Shown piece by piece: positions 14,043-17,076 of a stretch of 17,076 bases of DNA. The DNA is from Thiofaba sp039822285 (GTDB lineage Bacteria > Pseudomonadota > Gammaproteobacteria > Halothiobacillales > Halothiobacillaceae): contig NZ_JBAJEY010000009.1 of NCBI RefSeq assembly GCF_039822285.1, positions 1 through 17,076 of the forward strand, read 5' to 3'. The position numbers and the translations under genes were made by a program. How positions within the stretch are numbered: the first letter of the stretch is position 1; every line of letters begins with the position of its first letter. Below the pieces are notes generated by a model. The model had not been told where the DNA came from. It worked only from the letters and a program-made list of their open reading frames with translations, and did no database searches.

Positions 14043-15186
14043 CGCGCGCTCCCCGGTGGTGATGTTCTCCGCCGGGGAGGCCTCCGGCGACAAGCACGCT
14101 GCCGCTGTGTTCCGCGCCATGCGGGAGCGGATGCCGAACCTTCGCGCCATCGGCATGGGTGGAGCGGCCATGCGCGAGGCGGGCGTGGAGCTGATCGTCG
14201 ATTCTTCCGGCCTCGGCGTGGTCGGGCTGGGCGAAGTCCTCCGCCACTACGGCGCCCTCCGGCGGGCGCTGACCACCATGCAGCAGGCGGCGTGCGAGCA
14301 GCGTCCCGACCTGCTCATCTGCGTGGACTACAAGGAGTTCAACCTCAAGCTTGCCCGCCATGCCAAGGCCTGCGGCATCAAGGTGCTCTTCTACGTCAGC
14401 CCGCAGGTCTGGGCCTGGCGGCCCGGACGGGTGAAAAAGTACGGCGCGGCCATCGACATGATGGCGGTGATCTTTCCCTTCGAAACCGCCTTCTACGAGG
14501 CCGAGAACATCCCGGTGAGCTACGTCGGCCACCCTCTGGCCGGCAGGGTGCATGCCAGCGCCCCGCGCGAGGTTCTCATGCGGGAATTCGGCCTATCTCC
14601 CGGACACCCCGTGGTGGGCCTTCTGCCTGGCAGCCGCAAGGCCGAAGTCGAACGCCTCCTGCCCGTCATGCTGGAGAGCGCCGCGAAGCTTGCTGCCGAC
14701 CGGTCAGACATACAATTCATTCTGCCGCGTGCCGCCAGTATCCCGGAGGACATCCTCCGTCCCCACCTGGACTCGGCCCACGTGACGGTCAAAGTCGTTC
14801 CTGAGCGCAGCTACGACGTGTTGGCCTGCTGTGATGCGGCCATGGTCGCCTCCGGCACCGCCACCCTGGAGGTCGCGCTGATGCAGGTGCCCATGGCCAT
14901 CCTCTACAAGGTCAGTCCCCTCACCTATGCCCTGCTCAAGCCCCTGATCCGCATCCCGGATATTGGTCTTGCCAATATCGTCGCCGGACGGCGGATCGTG
15001 CCCGAGTTCGTGCAGGGCGCGGCCAAGCCTTCCGCCGTCGCCGATGAGATCGAGCGCATGCTGGCGGATGCCGACTACGCCGAGCAGATGCGCAAGGATT
15101 TGGCCGAAGTCAAAGCGAAACTCGGCCCCGGCGGCGGGGTGGAGCGCATGGCAGAGCTGGCGCTTGAAATGCTCATCAGGCGTTGA
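13993..15186 (+). CDS. lpxB: Lipid-A-disaccharide synthase
   Basis: A GT19 family glycosyltransferase that joins lipid X and UDP-diacylglucosamine into the beta-1,6 disaccharide of lipid A at the membrane surface. Signatures include FSAGEASGD near the N-terminus, the YVSPQVWAWRPGRVKK segment, FPFETAFY, GHPLAGR, LLPGSRKAEVERLLP, and ASGTATLEVAL in the nucleotide-binding domain. Starting at the ATG at 13993, which has GGAG seven bases upstream, it has 397 residues and overlaps gnnB by 50 bases. The first 20 residues then are Ala/Ser-rich and unlike known LpxB, so the in-frame TTG at 14035, giving 383 residues like E. coli (382), is a serious alternative. Position after gnnA-gnnB suggests its substrates carry 3-amino sugars. 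Confidence 0.96.
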   Translation: MPASTASAPSSAAHLADARSPVVMFSAGEASGDKHAAAVFRAMRERMPNLRAIGMGGAAMREAGVELIVDSSGLGVVGLGEVLRHYGALRRALTTMQQAACEQRPDLLICVDYKEFNLKLARHAKACGIKVLFYVSPQVWAWRPGRVKKYGAAIDMMAVIFPFETAFYEAENIPVSYVGHPLAGRVHASAPREVLMREFGLSPGHPVVGLLPGSRKAEVERLLPVMLESAAKLAADRSDIQFILPRAASIPEDILRPHLDSAHVTVKVVPERSYDVLACCDAAMVASGTATLEVALMQVPMAILYKVSPLTYALLKPLIRIPDIGLANIVAGRRIVPEFVQGAAKPSAVADEIERMLADADYAEQMRKDLAEVKAKLGPGGGVERMAELALEMLIRR

Positions 15187-15251
15187 TGCCTCCTGGTGCC
15201 GCTAAAACTCGCGGCGATACCCTGCTCCCCAAGAAGCCTCATCGCGTGGAC

Positions 15252-15288
15252 TTCACCCTCTCCCCATCCCCCCCTCAAGGGGGAGGGG
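15252..15288. repeat. Palindromic GC-rich intergenic repeat, copy 1
   Basis: Starts with ttcaccctctcccc and folds into an imperfect hairpin, CCCCC (15270-15274) with GGGGG (15279-15283) over loop tcaa, plus flanking C/G runs. Such REP-like repeats with CCCTCTCCC arms are common between genes in GC-rich proteobacteria. It sits between the convergent lpxB and fumC genes and may help to terminate transcription. Confidence 0.7.
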
Positions 15289-15333
15289 CGTGGATGATGC
15301 CCCGAATTTGGCACCCAACCGGAATATGGCGCG

Positions 15334-15385
15334 TCCCCTCCCCCCCTCGGGGGGGAGGGTTAGGGAGAGGGGGAGACAGCTGGAT
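15334..15385. repeat. Palindromic GC-rich intergenic repeat, copy 2, inverted relative to copy 1
   Basis: A perfect 11-bp stem, CCCTCCCCCCC (15336-15346) with GGGGGGGAGGG (15349-15359), is followed by ttagggagaggggg, the reverse complement of the cccctctccc arm of copy 1. The two copies face each other about 45 bases apart, the layout of a bacterial interspersed mosaic element. The rest of 15187-15401 shows no gene. Confidence 0.7.
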
Positions 15386-15401
15386 CAAGCCGCGAAGGGC
15401 A

Positions 15402-16802
<1,401 letters not shown>

Positions 16803-16851
16803 GAGTCTGGATCTCTGGGGGATTCACAAAACCAAGGTTTGCTGGACAGGT

Positions 16852-16892
16852 AGCCCCCCTCTCCCTCAGGGAGAGAGGCCGGGGGTGAGGGA
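16852..16892. repeat. Palindromic GC-rich intergenic repeat, copy 3
   Basis: CTCTCCC (16859-16865) pairs with GGGAGAG (16869-16875) over a three-base loop, with two further C-G pairs outside a mismatch. It is followed by gccgggggtgaggg. The ctctccctcagggagag core plus gggtgaggg tail is of the same general kind as copies 1 and 2 but not identical. It lies upstream of fumC. Confidence 0.6.
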
Positions 16893-17076
16893 AAACCCCT
16901 TCAGTTCGAGCCTGGTGGGTAGATCAATCTCATACCTCCGGTTTGAAGGCGCTTTGATCGACCGCTGAAGGTTTTATTTCGCCCGCTTCAAAGGTCTGAA
17001 CTCCGTAAGCCCTGCTTGCGAAGGCGGGCGAGCCCCTTTTCTTGCTCGTCTTCGATGCGGGGCGAAAAGAAGGACG
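16893..17076. other. Unassigned right-hand tail with an inverted repeat
   Basis: No recognised gene. The segment is richer in A and T than the rest. TCGCCCGCTTC (16979-16989) pairs, with one bulge, to GAAGGCGGGCGA (17020-17031) across about 30 bases. On the minus strand short frames enter from the right edge and stop at 16988 and 16930, but at 28 and 48 codons neither resembles a family I know. It could be the 3' end of a gene beyond the window or non-coding. Confidence 0.4.

Noticed and set aside
12153..14171. A 672-codon minus-strand open frame opposite gnnA, gnnB and the start of lpxB
   Set aside because: It is antisense to three genes with clear family motifs. Its translation is Gly/Ala/Asp/His-rich without domain features, the usual shadow of GC-rich coding sequence.
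15252..15385. CRISPR-like repetition
   Set aside because: Only two copies, in opposite orientation and palindromic, with no uniform spacers or cas genes; this is a REP-like pair.

Overview
The window is GC-rich (by eye roughly two thirds G+C), densely packed bacterial DNA. It carries lipid A genes (lpxH, lpxB), so the host is Gram-negative. The neighbourhood cysS / ppiB / lpxH is the one familiar from Gammaproteobacteria. A Gfo/Idh/MocA oxidoreductase plus DegT aminotransferase pair directly before lpxB is the arrangement known from Acidithiobacillus ferrooxidans (gnnA-gnnB). I infer a gammaproteobacterium or acidithiobacillus-like chemolithotroph; the species cannot be read from the sequence. 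No tRNA, rRNA, insertion sequence, phage gene or CRISPR array was seen.

Layout, left to right. (1) 1-228: C-terminal end of a probable cytochrome c, cut by the window edge. (2) 327-1964: a Na/phosphate cotransporter-family protein with a PhoU-like tail. (3) 2140-7946: a tight four-gene operon of P2-type cation ATPase, DUF2062 membrane protein, CPA2 cation:proton antiporter with a TrkA-N domain, and a tandem universal stress protein. The last three genes are linked by an 8-bp gap and ATGA overlaps. It reads as an ion-homeostasis and energy-stress unit. (4) 7958-9760, minus strand: cysS, and upstream of it a small RRM RNA-binding protein gene with its own intrinsic terminator. (5) 9994-11295, plus strand: ppiB and lpxH, six bases apart. 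(6) 11273-11887, minus: rnhB, overlapping the lpxH end. (7) 11979-15186, plus: gnnA-like, gnnB-like and lpxB, driven by a candidate promoter with a perfect TATAAT. (8) 15187-15401: convergent intergenic space with two palindromic GC-rich repeats in opposite orientation. (9) 15402-16802, minus: fumC. (10) 16803-17076: a third palindromic repeat and an unassigned tail.

How the genes fit together: LpxH makes lipid X and LpxB joins lipid X to its UDP-activated precursor to make the lipid A disaccharide. The GnnA/GnnB pair would convert UDP-GlcNAc to its 3-amino analogue before acylation, so this organism probably makes lipid A with a 2,3-diamino-glucose backbone and extra amide-linked acyl chains. 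Inserted upstream is the ion-transport/stress operon, whose ATPase keeps all enzymatic motifs but lacks two acidic residues of the canonical Ca2+ site. The most interesting points are the lipid A cluster, the ATPase/DUF2062/antiporter/USP operon with its unusual cation site, and the terminator that ends only 20 bases before the cysS start.
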